From Rhynchopus sp. YZ270_cl-10 (taxonomy: Eukaryota; Euglenozoa; Diplonemea; Diplonemida; Diplonemidae): DNA of 64,000 bases. Where the stretch lies: the NCBI GenBank assembly GCA_964035575.1, contig OZ037845.1:1302001-1366000 (forward strand), read 5' to 3'. The translations under genes and the position numbers were made by a program. The notes beneath the pieces were generated by a model. That model had not been told where the DNA came from, did no database searches, and was given only the letters and a program-made list of their open reading frames with translations. Positions 32,933 to 43,086 of this stretch are shown piece after piece (the stretch's first letter is position 1; each line of letters starts with the position of its first letter).

Positions 32933-33180
32933 TAGCGTACCGTGCGCCTGCGGCGCAAGCTTACAACAACCCTTCCCATGACATAGTTTGGCTGTAAAAA
33001 AAGTGCAATTTTAAGCGTATTTTTTGGAAATGTTGCGTACCGTGGCTTCGCCAGAAACTTTCGTTTTAGCAAAATACTTAAGTAAAATTTACGGAAACTG
33101 ATGAGAATTACTAGCGACCGTGCCATTTTATGTCAACATTTTTATAAATGTTGCGTACCGTGGCTTCGCCAGGAACTTGG
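32933..33180. repeat. GCGTACCGTG-linked GNA hairpins, three copies
   Basis: GTAGCGTACCGTG precedes GCGCCTGCGGCGC at 32933-32957. GTTGCGTACCGTG precedes GGCTTCGCC at about 33031-33055 and 33148-33172. The leader is constant while the hairpin differs. Two more copies lie at 38274-38365, and reverse-oriented copies lie in R2 repeats at about 42845, 57910 and 58520. Confidence 0.6.
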
Positions 33181-33464
33181 GCGAACCTAGATAGGTCCCC
33201 TGCTCCTGAACAAAGAATACAAAGTGTATCTTTGTGTCGCTTTTCTAGTCGACTGTCACAGATCATCATCATCATCATCACCATAGGTGAGGTTCGGGTG
33301 CACGATTCTTTCGTGCCACACATTCTTGGATGATCACCCCTAGGAGATTGTCCGGCAGTTCGTTGGGAATCGGGTTATCCCTCTCCATTATGCGAAGGAT
33401 GTCCTCGACTTGACATTACGTATGGGTAGCATCAATTTTTTGGGGCTGTTGTGGGGTAGGAATT

Positions 33465-33484
33465 TTCCGCGCGCAGCGCGGAAA
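33465..33484. repeat. GC hairpin with GCA triloop
   Basis: TTTCCGCGC and GCGCGGAAA flank GCA. This is another G-N-A loop hairpin. Confidence 0.5.
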
Positions 33485-34046
33485 TTTTTTTTCAAAACAC
33501 ATTTTCCGTTTCCCTTTTTTTTTTTTGGACCTAGAACCCTGCTAAAACCCGCATTATTGGCATTTTTTTTTTTTTGAAAACTTGGTTGTATTAGTGTAGA
33601 CACCCGAGGATGAACTCCACTATATATTTTTTTTTTTTGGGGCTCTGTGCTCATTGTGAGGTGTGCTGTCGTAGTTCCTTACCCTCTTTTGGGTGATATT
33701 GAGAACAGAACCACCGGTGTGGGGGGGTTTGCCGATAGTGCAAAAAGGGGAAAAAAAAAACTAAAAGACAGCACAGTGTGTTCTTCTTTGTTTGTGCATT
33801 TTTTAATAGCAAATATGCATCGTTTCATCTTTTTTTTAGTTTTTTTTTTTTCTCTTCTTATTTGCAACCTCCCACCTGATTTTGGCCCGGTAGCAACTTC
33901 CGCCAAACTTGGGTCATAAATTAGGTGTAATCTCATACGTTTTTCCACCCTTTTTATTTATGGTGGTTTGAAAAAATGCCCCATTTTTTTTTTTTTTTGT
34001 TCTGAGAATCTTCATGACGTTACTTATGTTCTTCTGTTTTTTTAAA

Positions 34047-34067
34047 GGTGACTAAGCACGAGAGGCT
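34047..34067 (+). repeat. Type A hairpin repeat, truncated copy
   Basis: GGTGACTAAGCACGAGAGGC is intact, but the 3' arm is cut short after GGCTA. A full copy follows 51 bases downstream. Confidence 0.45.
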
Positions 34068-34097
34068 ACACACACAAAACATTAAGTAATCTAATCA

Positions 34098-34125
34098 GAC
34101 TAAGCACGAGAGGCTTAGGATCATC
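34098..34125 (+). repeat. Type A hairpin repeat, full copy
   Basis: CTAAGC-ACGAGAG-GCTTAG with GA and TC outer pairs, followed by TTATAAACTTTTCTTTTC. A type C hairpin lies immediately downstream. Confidence 0.6.
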
Positions 34126-34152
34126 TTATAAACTTTTCTTTTCTTTTTTATA

Positions 34153-34190
34153 GTGCCTGCGTCCTCCAGTGTTCAGTGAGGCGTTTGCGC
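34153..34190 (+). repeat. Type C hairpin repeat, copy 2
   Basis: GTGC pairs with GCGC and CGTC with GGCG through G-T wobbles at both changed positions, so the stem survives the substitutions relative to the copies at 66 and 59453. Confidence 0.55.
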
Positions 34191-34910
34191 TTTCAACTTC
34201 TCTTTTGTTCTTTCATGGTCAGGCTTGGTTTGTGTGTGTGTGTGTCAATCAACGTTGAGATACACCATCATCATGCTATATATAGCCAACCCATTTTATG
34301 GCACGAAAAGCGAGGTTAAAGAGCGATTTCTCACAATATTAAAAAAGCATTGCAGCATGCCACATTGGGAATACACAGAATTTGCAAAAGATGTGATCTG
34401 CACTTAACTTTTAACTTTTTTTCTTCTTCTTTTGAGTGATGAAGTTCTGTGAACCTATCGTGCAGGGTCTTCATCACACAACCGACATTAGTCTGTTCCA
34501 CCCTTTTCTTGATCCTAGCAACCACTATCCCAAAACGATCTCTTCGTTTTTCATTAGTGACGAAAGAGACAGCATCTTCAAACCCCAGCCGTGTTCCAAC
34601 ACGATAAACGATAGTGGTAAAGATGTGTGTGAATGAGAGAGAGAGAGAGACACACATTTCATCTTACAAGTTTTCTTTTGTTCAAATGATTCATTGTTCA
34701 TGAGTATGCCCTATCACTTTCTGCATGATACCTTAGAGCTTTACTAAGATACGAGAGGCACATTTCAACGTTTCTCTTTTGCACCTCTTTTTTTGTGAAA
34801 CATCGCGTCAAAATATTCTCAAGATGCGATGTCGAAAAACAGAGATGACAAATACTGTGGTTGCCCGATACGGGGCTGAACGGGTTGTACTTTCACAGAG
34901 TTCGATCAAG

Positions 34911-35096
34911 GATTTTTTTTTTGTCACCTCATGAAATGAAGGAGGAAATAGAAACAACGCACTTTGAACACACTTTGCGGTTCTAGGGAAGAACCGCGTT
35001 GCAGAGCCACTCCTCACCAAACAGGTCGAGGTGTGTGCGTTTCACCACAACCTCTCCCATGGGTTTTATCGTGTGATGAGTGTTAAGTTTCTATTT
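34911..35096 (+). repeat. 170-base dispersed repeat E, copy 1
   Basis: The repeat runs from TTTGTCACCTCATGAAATG to GTTAAGTTTCTATT and matches 41840-42018 at roughly 90 percent by eye. It contains GCGGTTC...GAACCGC (7-bp stem) whose loop differs between the copies. No long frame or A tail is present. It may be a structured RNA gene copy or a small mobile element. Confidence 0.65.
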
Positions 35097-35283
35097 TTAA
35101 CCAGAACACTATGAACTTCATCAGAACAATACTTTGCTGTGACGTCCATTGAGAGACATCCACCTTAGAACTTTTCTTTTAAAAGTGAAGGTTAGTCTTA
35201 TGTGACAATCTTTTTTTGTAAAAAAAACCCCCGGGTTGATTGGCAACTCCACTAAAATAATGTGTCAAATTCATTTTTTTTTT

Positions 35284-35326
35284 GGTACACTGTCATGAGC
35301 GGGTTTTGTATTTCGAGTAAGTCAAC
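35284..35326 (+). repeat. Type B hairpin repeat, copy 4
   Basis: GGTACACTGTCATGAGCG is followed by GGTTTTGTATTTCGAG; the loop is changed to ATGAGC but the outer TACA and TGTA arms are kept. Confidence 0.55.
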
Positions 35327-35614
35327 ATTTTTTTTTTTGTGCAGTTTTTCTCCCAGCTGCAGTGAGTAGGGTTAACGTCATACCTGCAAGAGCTGTGTTC
35401 TGTGGTTTTATTGAAACTCTTGGTGGTAACGAAGTCGGGTATCCTCTTTTCCATCACCTTTTCAAGCTTAGGTGTACCGTAAAACGTGTTCGCTTTTTTC
35501 CCTTTTTTCTTTCCAACAAGATTATTTGTCTGGTCTCAGCTTTCGCTGTTTTTGTTTCTTTGAACGGATGCATCTGTATGGAACGTCCGTTGTGCTTTTC
35601 TTTAATTGGAAAGT

Positions 35615-37826
35615 ATATGGGTCGATTTCAAACCCCCCCCCCCCCCCTAGGGGGTCCGACTGTGAGTAAAATGACCGTACCAAAAACTCATTATCAAACT
35701 TCTGGTCATCTCCAAGGCAACTGCGGGTGAAAAACACCCTCAGAGTGGGTCACAGGGGGCCTGTGGGCCGAAAAACGACCCAGAAGCCACCCCAGAATAC
35801 AAAAAAATGGAAAAAAAATAGTGAAAAAACGGCTTTTTGGCGGTTTTGGCCATGTTGGGCAAAATAGCAATTTTTCAAGAAAAAACCAAAAAAACGGTTA
35901 TTTTTTGACATCACAAAACCTCCTTTGGCACAAATATGCCCCAAAAGTGGCCTGTGAGTCCATTCCAACCTGTTTCGGACATATTTGACACTTTTGCAAG
36001 TGTTTTTTTGGTGTTTTTACGTCAAAAAAAATACCCTGGCAATACCCTGACCGCGCTCCGGCAGCATTCCGGCATGCTGTTTGACCCATATAGGGGTCAA
36101 GAAATGGCCAAAAACCCCCGAAAAAGGACCCTGGGAGCCCAGATAGTTCCAAATTTCCACCACATCCCCACCCAAACACCGCAAAAACACAACAGAAAAT
36201 CGTCTTTAAAAACACACTTTTTTCAAAAAGGTCATTATGGAGCCTGTCTGACGATAGCGATTTTTCAAGAAAAAACCAAAAAAACGGCTATTTTTTGACA
36301 TCACAAAACCTCTTTTGGCACAAATATGCCCCAAAAGTGGCCCGTGAGTCCATTCCAACCTGTTTTGGACATATTTGACACTTTTGCAAGTGTTCTTTTG
36401 GTGTTTTTACATCAAAAAAAAATGGTATGGCAATGGTATGGCAGCGCTCCGGCAGCATTCCAGCATGCTGTTTGACCCATATAGGGGTCAAGAAATGGCT
36501 AAAAACCCCCGAAAAAGGACCCTGGGAGCCCAGATAGTTCCAAATTTCTACCACATCCCCACCCAAACACTGCAAAAACACGACAGAAAATCGTCTTAAA
36601 AAACACACTTTTTTCAAAAAGGCTATTATGGAACCTGCCTGATGACCTTTTTGAAAAAAGTGTGTTTTTTAAGACGATTTTCTGTCGTGTTTTTGCAGTG
36701 TTTGGGTGGGGATGTGGTGGAAATTTGGAAAGATTGGGGTTCCGGGGGCCCTTTTTCGGGGGTTTTAAGCAAAAATATGGCCGAGAATGTGGTCGGAGCA
36801 ATGGTGGCAGTGCTGTCCAAGGACCGTCCAAGGATTTTTTGGGGGTGTTTTTCAGCGTGAAAACACCAAAAAAACACTTCCAAAAGTGTCAAATATGTCC
36901 GAAACAGGTTGGAATGGACTCACGGGCCACTTTTGGGGCATATTTGTGCCAAAGGAGGTTTTGTGATGTCAAAAAATAGCCGTTTTTTTGGTTTTTTCTT
37001 GAAAAATTGCTATTTTGCCCAACATGGCCAAAACCGCCAAAAAGCCGTTTTTTCACTATTTTTTTCCATTTTTTTGTATTCTGGGGTGGCTTCTGGGTCG
37101 TTTTTCGGCCCACAGGCCCCCTGTGACCCACTCTGAGGGTGTTTTTCACCCGCAGTTGCCTTGGAGATGACCAGAAGTTTGATAATGAGTTTTTGGTACG
37201 AAATTTTATACACAAGTCTATTAGGAGTCGGACCCCCTACCCCCCCCCCCCCAAAAGTTCTTTTTTGTCTTTTTCATGATATAGGCAGTTTTTTTGCAGT
37301 CTGAGGTCCGGAACCGCCCCAAAAACGATTTTCTGGGAGGTTTTGGGTGGTTTTGGGGCGAAATGGACCTTTTTTGACCATTTTTATGGTATTTTTAGGC
37401 TGTTTTTGGCCCTTCTTCTTACACAGCCTATTGGGGGTCAAAATAGCTATTTTTGACCAAAAAACATCAAATAAGCACCAAGAAAAGTGCCAAATGTGCC
37501 CAAAACAGGTCGGATTGGGCTCACAGCCCATTTTTGGGATATATTTGGGCCAACGGAGGCCTCCTGGCGTCAAATAAATTGTGTTTTTTGGTCAAAAATA
37601 GCTATTTTGACCCCCAATAGGCTGTGTAAGAAGAAGGGCCAAAAACAGCCTAAAAATACCATAAAAATGGTCAAAAAAGGTCCATTTCGCCCCAAAACCA
37701 CCCAAAACCTCCCAGAAAATCGTTTTTGGGGCGGTTCCGGACCTCAGACTGCAAAAAAACTGCCTATATCATGAAAAAGACAAAAAAGAACTTTTGGGGG
37801 GGGGGTTTTTTGAAATCGACCCATAT
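35615..37826. mobile_element. 2.2-kb nested palindromic element with 4-bp flank repeat
   Basis: The ends are GGGTCGATTTCAAA at 35619 and TTTGAAATCGACCC at 37822, flanked on both sides by ATAT (a possible target duplication). Next inside is a long palindrome (35640-37240): its arms match over hundreds of bases, for example 35672-36010 against 36850-37200, and the left side holds two direct copies about 390 bases apart. A C run then leads into a second palindrome (arms 37250-37468 and 37578-37800, spacer about 110 bases). No coding frame is credible. It resembles Foldback-type DNA transposons in shape but carries no recognisable transposase, so it would be non-autonomous. Confidence 0.6.
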
Positions 37827-38273
37827 GGTGTGTTCCGGGGTATCGGAAAATACAAATTTTCACCAATCTTCACCAATCTTCACAAGTTTTCACAAGTTTT
37901 CACAACATAATTTTTGGCCATTTTTTTGTGAAGAATTGTGAAGAGTTGTGAATAGTTGTGAATAGTTGTGAAGAGTTGTGAATTGAAATGAAAATTTGGA
38001 TGAAAAAAACACAGATGTTGTGAAGATTTGTGAAGAGTTGTGAACAGTTGTGAAGAGTTGTGAATTGGAGGGAAAAAAAGGGGGGTGTTTTTTTCCAGGG
38101 TTTTTGCAGGACTGGTCAGGTAAAGTGTGCTGTGCAGAGGGCTAGCTAGCGTGGGTCTGTGAGTCAAGCTGGCCGTACCACCCCACCCCCTGTGCGGAGG
38201 AGGACGACGGAAGTCCGCGGCGTGTTCGTTTGTTGCCTTTTTTTTTTTCAACATGTTCACAACTCTCAAGAAA

Positions 38274-38365
38274 GTAGCGTACCGTGCGCCTGCGACGCAG
38301 CTAAAAATTACTAGCGGTAGCCCACAGCTCTACCCGAAATGTTGCGTACCGTGGCTTCGCTAGAA
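38274..38365. repeat. Two GCGTACCGTG-linked hairpins
   Basis: GTAGCGTACCGTGCGCCTGC is followed 40 bases on by GTTGCGTACCGTGGCTTCGC. They are the same two leader-hairpin combinations found at 32933-33180, including the intervening ATTACTAGCG-like sequence. Confidence 0.55.
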
Positions 38366-38542
38366 AAGTTTTGTACCAGTGGCACTACCACTTGTTTCCC
38401 TGTTTTTTGTACCGTTTTACTCAAAACACAGCTGGGCGCAACTAGCACCATACTCACCTGAACTGTGCCTATATTAGGCACAATTTCAGCACACTTTCCG
38501 CACAAGTACACACACGTACACGTCGGGGCCATATGTAGTGTA

Positions 38543-38834
38543 GTACTGTACTGTACTGTACTGTACTGTACTGTACTGTACTGTACTGTACTGTACTGTA
38601 CTGTACTGTACTGTACTGTACTGTACTGTACTGTACTGTACTGTACTGTACTGTACTGTACTGTACTGTACTGTACTGTACTGTACTGTACTGTACTGTA
38701 CTGTACTGTACTGTACTGTACTGTACTGTACTGTACTGTACTGTACTGTACTGTACTGTACTGTACTGTACTGTACTGTACTGTACTGTACTGTACTGTA
38801 CTGTACTGTACTGTACTGTACTGTACTGTACTGT
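38543..38834. repeat. Pentamer satellite (TACTG)n
   Basis: About 58 essentially perfect copies of TACTG. The array creates long open frames (YCTVL on one strand, QYSTV on the other) that are not genes. Confidence 0.95.
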
Positions 38835-39054
38835 GTACTGTGTACTGTGTACTGTGTACTGTGTACTGTGTACTGTGTACTGTGTACTGTGTACTGTGTA
38901 CTGTGTACTGTGTACTGTGTACTGTGTACTGTGTACTGTGTACTGTGTACTGTGTACTGTGTACTGTGTACTGTGTACTGTGTACTGTGTACTGTGTACT
39001 GTGTACTGTGTACTGTGTACTGTGTACTGTGTACTGTGTACTGTGTACTGTGTA
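38835..39054. repeat. Heptamer satellite (TACTGTG)n
   Basis: About 31 essentially perfect copies of TACTGTG directly continue the pentamer array. The unit equals the pentamer with TG added, and the switch is abrupt. A perfect hairpin, CCATAGGG-GGGA-CCCTATGG, follows at 39059-39078. Confidence 0.95.
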
Positions 39055-39374
39055 AAAACCATAGGGGGGACCCTATGGATTTCCGATGTCCGAGTTTGAG
39101 GCCCAAAAATTCCATTAAAGCAAGAATTTTTAACTTTGGAGTATCTGTGGTACTCTCATATTTTTTCCTAACTCGCACAAAATTTCTAAAAACGGTGTTA
39201 ATAATCCCCACCAAAAAGGCGGATAAGACGAAAGGAGACGAAGTAACCGCCAAGGACTCACCAGTGCGTCGATCCATAATGTGTGAGAGATGCAAAACAA
39301 CCACCGCCATAATGGAATTAACCTGTAGGTTAACCTCACACAGGACAGTCTCGTCGCCCACAAAGGTCAATAAT

Positions 39375-40215
39375 ACACTCCGGATTTTGGGGACAATTTT
39401 TGACCGAAATGGGCCGCCTATTAGTGACCGGGCTCATATTTTCCGAAATTTAAGAGGTCATAAAATTGTCCAATTTTCAACGTCGGCCCCACCACTCATA
39501 CTTGGACCGCCCGAAATATATTTCGGGCATTTCGGGCGGATTAGGGGCGGATTTCGGGCGATTTTGTGCGCCCGAATTTGCCCGAAAACGCCCGAAATGC
39601 AGATTTCGGGCGGATTCGGGCGCTTTTTCCTTAGTGAAAACCGACTAGGTAGGTTTCTATTCATTTTTGCAAAAAACTTTTTATATTTGGAAATATTTGA
39701 TGTCAAATCTGTCAAAATAAGCAAGAATCGAAAACTTTTGTACACCTGAGTGCACTTTGGGAATCACCACCAAACACGGGTTTTCTGACTATCATGTGCT
39801 TATTCCCACCCAAAACACACTATGAACCGGGGTTTCACCATTTTTTCGTATTTCAAGGTGAATTTTTGTGAATTGTCGGGTCACAGGGTGGTTCTGACCC
39901 ATTCTCGGGGTGTTTCGGACTTTTTGCTCAATTTTTTTTTCTTTGAACAAATTTTGTGCCAATCTTTCAAATAAAGCGTAAAATTTTTACACTGGTGGCA
40001 TGCTTCCCAGCACACATAAGATACTCCAGTGCACCGATTGTGCGCCCGAATTCGCCCGAATTACGTATAAATTCCCTTTAAAACGCCCGAAATATATTTC
40101 GGGCACATTTCGGGCGCTCGGGACCCGCGCCCGAAAAATCCGCCCGAATTCGCCCGAAATTTTTTTCGGGCGGTCCAAGTATGACCACTGCACGGGGATC
40201 CCAAAAATGCAATCC
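39375..40215 (-). repeat. Interspersed repeat R1, copy b (split by insertion)
   Basis: In reverse orientation the parts 39375-39496 and 40184-40215 together match 1953-2115. The break coincides with the ends of the inserted palindromic element, and ACCACT is present on both sides. Confidence 0.65.
39491..40189. mobile_element. Foldback/MITE element with GCCCGAAAT iterations and 6-bp target duplication
   Basis: The element is 39497-40183 (687 bp). It begins CATACTTGGACCGCCCGAAA and ends with the inverse, TTTCGGGCGGTCCAAGTATG. ACCACT is duplicated at 39491-39496 and 40184-40189. Subterminal zones (39505-39630 and 40041-40175) contain more than a dozen CGCCCGAA motifs in both orientations. The centre (39640-40010) is unique and noncoding. 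An unoccupied relative of the target lies at 1953-2115. A non-autonomous DNA transposon is the best reading. The superfamily is not assigned. Confidence 0.75.
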
Positions 40216-40685
40216 AAGTCAAAAAGTTGAAAAAAAAACACACCTAAAAACACATGGCCCAAGAATGGCCCAAAAGGGTCCAAATCGTCCCGTCAGCCGC
40301 ACCATTTTAGGCACTTTTTGCACATAGAACCTCCTGTGTTGCCAACCAACGTCCTCCAAAAGGTGTCCTGTACCTACCTGGGTACCTGGGTGCCCAGGCA
40401 CCACCCAGACTTCGCCAACTTCACAACTCTTCACAACTCTTCACAACTTTTCACAACTCTTCACAACTCTTCACATACACGTTTTTGTGAAAATTTGTGA
40501 AGAGTTGTGAATAGTTGTGAATAGTTGTGAAGAGTTGTGAAGAGTTGTGAATTGAAATGAAAATTTGTATTTTTCGATACCCCGGAACACACCACCATAT
40601 GAAAACAAATTTGTTTGTTTTAACTAGCTGCAATTTTACGTGCAAAAAAGGAAAAGGTGAATGGAAGCGGTCCGCCATGTACCAA

Positions 40686-40726
40686 GGTACACCATCACGA
40701 GCGGGCTGTTGCATTTTCAAGCCAAC
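40686..40726 (+). repeat. Type B hairpin repeat, copy 5 (diverged)
   Basis: GGTACACCATCACGAGCG with GGCTGTTGCATTTTCAAG. The upstream ATGTACCAA is shared with the copy at 13143. A type A relative follows at 40750. Confidence 0.5.
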
Positions 40727-40749
40727 TTTTTTTTTCCTGCATTTTTCAA

Positions 40750-40915
40750 GGTGGCTGAACAATAGAGGCTTACTCATCTTACCAACCTTTTTCCTTTTTT
40801 TTTTTTTGTCCACATGATTCGAGGGTATATATTCGCAAAACTTTTTTTGCCTAGCTTTTTTTTTGATAAGTACCTAACCACTGCGAGGCTGAGTTTCATC
40901 TGGTAAGCTTTTTTT
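40750..40915 (+). repeat. Two diverged type A hairpins
   Basis: AAGGTGGCTGAAC...GAGGCTTACTCATCTTACC at about 40750 and CTAACCACTGCGAGGCTGAG at about 40872 keep the arms and the CATCT tail but have altered loops. Confidence 0.35.
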
Positions 40916-41126
40916 TTTGTTTTTAAATCCTGCACAAAGAGCCCCAACTCTGCTCTCTTTATCGCAGTATGCTTTGACGATGCACCAACACGAATAGTGG
41001 TTTGATTGTACACGGTGACAAAGGCCCCAAAAATAAAGGGGGGGTCCAGCGATTGTTTTTCGGAAACGTAAATAATAGACGGAAATGCAAGTAATAGCTG
41101 GACCGTAAATCATAGCAGATTCGCAA

Positions 41127-41575
41127 TTACTGGGGGGGGTCGAATAAAGCACGTACGTGTTTTATTAGGCGTCCCTACACTTCAGATCCTGAGGTTTTAA
41201 AAAAAAAAAAGTTCGAAAAGGCGAATAAAGCACGTACGTGCTTTATTCGCCTTTTTGAACTTTTTGGAAAGTTTTTCCAGTCACAATTTTTTTTCGATTT
41301 TTTTTTCGCCCAAGAGGTGATTTTGCTGCATTTCCGAGCCAATCCCGGCTTGTGGTGGGGGATATACGGAAAAATGAACAAAATTTCAGCGACTTAAATT
41401 TTCACAAAATACGAACTACCTTGTCACAACACAGGAAAAGTTCAAAAAGTCGAATAAAACACGTACGTGCTTTATTCGACGCAAAAAAAAGCAAAAAACC
41501 CATTTTTCAAATGCGTGCTTTATTCGACGTACGTGCTTTATTCGAATTACCTCGTTTATTCGGCCCCCCCCAGTA
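41127..41575. mobile_element. MITE-like element with ACGTACGT palindromes
   Basis: The ends are inverted: TTACTGGGGGGGG then TCGAATAAA on the left (from about 41127) and TTTATTCGGCCCCCCCCAGTAA on the right. Inside, GAATAAAGCACGTACGTGC and its mirror recur at 41128-41165, 41221-41250, 41452-41480 and 41510-41550, forming perfect palindromes. A copy of part of repeat R2 (41300-41400) lies between them. No target duplication is certain. Confidence 0.5.
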
Positions 41576-41839
41576 AATAAACGCAAAAAAAAAAAAAAAA
41601 AAAACACGTTAATATTAGCGTGGAAAGTGAATAGGCCAGGACGTAAAAATAATCGCTGCCAGGGGAACTAATTTAACCCCTTTACAACATCTTTTTTGTT
41701 TTTCTTTTCAAAAGTCAGCAACGTTCCTTTGTGTGTGTGCGTGGGGGGATTTCTTTTAGATGAGTGCATGGGAACCACGTTCATTTTTCAAGTTTTTTTA
41801 CTTCTTTTTTGATGAAGTATTTCCCCCCAAAGGGTGTAC

Positions 41840-42018
41840 TTTTTTTGTCACCTCATGAAATGAAGGAGGAAATAGAAACAAAGCATTTTGAACACATTTG
41901 CGGTTCTGGGGACGAACCGCGCTGCAGAGCCACTCCTCACCAAACAGGTCGAAGTGTGTGCGTTTCACCACAACCTGTCTCCCATGGGTTTTATCGTGTG
42001 ATTGTTAAGTTTCTATTT
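41840..42018 (+). repeat. 170-base dispersed repeat E, copy 2
   Basis: A second copy of the unit at 34911-35096. Differences are mostly single bases plus short indels. Both stem arms GCGGTTC and GAACCGC are kept while the loop is TGGGGAC instead of TAGGGAA. Confidence 0.65.
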
Positions 42019-42037
42019 CCCTCCCTTTTTTTTGGAG

Positions 42038-42141
42038 TACCGTAATCGGAAAAATGGTCGACCGTAATAATGTTCGACCTTTTTAGGATTTTTCTGGAAG
42101 TTTGACCTTTTTTACCGTTGAACATTATTCCGATTACGGCA
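42038..42141. mobile_element. 100-base mini palindrome with CCGTAATCGGAA ends
   Basis: CCGTAATCGGAA at 42040 is inverted as TTCCGATTACGG ending at 42139. The inner GGTCGACCGTAATAATGTTC and GTTGAACATTATT extend the pairing. It is too small to code and looks like a very short MITE. Confidence 0.5.
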
Positions 42142-42143
42142 CA

Positions 42144-43086
42144 TTAGGGTAGATAAATAAATTTAATTGTTTCTTGTCCGAGACGTTTTGAAATTCTGTA
42201 CGTACGTACGGAAAAAAATATTAGTTGGAAAAAAAATGTTGGAAAAAAAATCGCTACCATGGGAGCGGGGCAAGCAGAAGGGAGACAACTACATTGATTT
42301 CACATGCCTCGTTGATGGTAGGTGTCATTGGGGATACGGCGATGTTAGTTCTCAGTTTTTTATAATGTTCTTGTACGTTTAGCGGGTTCGCCACTGCTCC
42401 CAGAACGCTTCCACATTTTGCGCGGATAGCGCCTTGCATGCTTCCGTGGCAGATTCTTCTGCACACTCAGCTCAGCATTTCCGAGGATGTTTCTGGCCTC
42501 GCTAAGTCCCGAAGGTCATCCCTTCACTGACAAGAAGGAAGCTCACACTTAGCCCTGAATGTTACGGAGCAGGCTTCGTGCCCACTTTTGGAAAGTCTGA
42601 AAAATCGTGTTTCGGGACCAAAAAAAAACACGTCTCAAACAGTTGTGCATCAAGGGGTGGAAATAACAGTGTTTTGTGGCATTTCCGAGCCAATCCCGGG
42701 CTGTGGTGGGGGATATACGGAAAAATGGGCAAAATTTTAGTGACTTAAATTTTCACAAAGTATGAACCCATACTCGTAAGCAAGGGTCATTTTCAGGTCT
42801 GCAAACCCAACTTCAGATGAAATTGTGTTGTTGAGTGGGAACAGGTAGCGCCGCAGGCGCACGGTACCCAACTTTTTTCCTTTTTATTTTTTCCCTTTTC
42901 TCTGCTTTCTTTTGATTGCGCGAGCCGATTGCTTTCCTCGGTGGGGTCACAAGTGTGTCTAAAAACACTCTAAAGTACCGCTCAGGTCACAATAAACATT
43001 TTTAAAAACAAACATTTTTTCTGGGAATCTCGAAATTCTGTACGTACGGTGGACAAGAAACAATTAAATTTGTTTATCTACCCTTA
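42144..43086. mobile_element. MITE with 34-bp terminal inverted repeats and TTA flanks
   Basis: GGGTAGATAAATAAATTTAA and onward to CTTGTCC at 42147-42180 is inverted at 43050-43083 with about two mismatches. TTA flanks both ends (42144-42146 and 43084-43086), and GTACGTAC lies just inside each arm. A 3-bp TWA-type duplication with G-starting ends fits the PIF/Harbinger group, but no transposase is present, so this is an inference. The interior includes an R2 repeat copy (42572-43005). Confidence 0.5.
42572..43005 (+). repeat. Interspersed repeat R2, copy b
   Basis: The copy matches 57641-58043 over about 400 bases. Shared blocks are AATCGTGTTTCGGGACC, GGCATTTCCGAGCCAATCCC, GGGAACAGGTAGCGCCGCAG and ACACTCTAAAGTAC. 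Further partial copies lie at 41300-41400, 58110-58290 and 58510-58690. Each longer copy carries the GCGCC-GCA-GGCGC hairpin. Confidence 0.7.

Larger units (their letters stand above)
37821..40600. repeat. Inverted-repeat frame around satellite and foldback element
   Basis: CATATGGTG...TGTTCCGGGGTATCG followed by AAAATACAAATTTTC occurs at 37822-37861 and inverted at 40561-40598. Each arm carries an array of TTGTGAAGAG/TTGTGAATAG decamers (37929-38065 and 40496-40550). The same decamer occurs in reverse as CTCTTCACAA (40420-40480 and weaker at 37861-37905). The block therefore repeats the plan of terminal inverted repeats plus an iterated short motif. It may be one large element later invaded by others. 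Confidence 0.45.

Noticed and set aside
34274-34408. 44-residue plus-strand frame beginning MLYIANPFYGTKS
   Set aside because: Too short, overlaps the opposite frame, and lies in a hairpin-rich spacer. No family is recognised.
34331-34657. 108-residue minus-strand frame with protein-like text (GFEDAVSFVTNEKRRDRFGI)
   Set aside because: The composition is more protein-like than its neighbours, but it has no recognised domain, overlaps hairpin repeats and a GA tract, and has no good start context. It is kept only as a note.
38465-39749. Long open frames of 196-300 residues rich in YCTVL or QYSTV
   Set aside because: They are translations of the pentamer and heptamer satellites, which lack stop codons in most frames. 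There is no coding signal outside the arrays.
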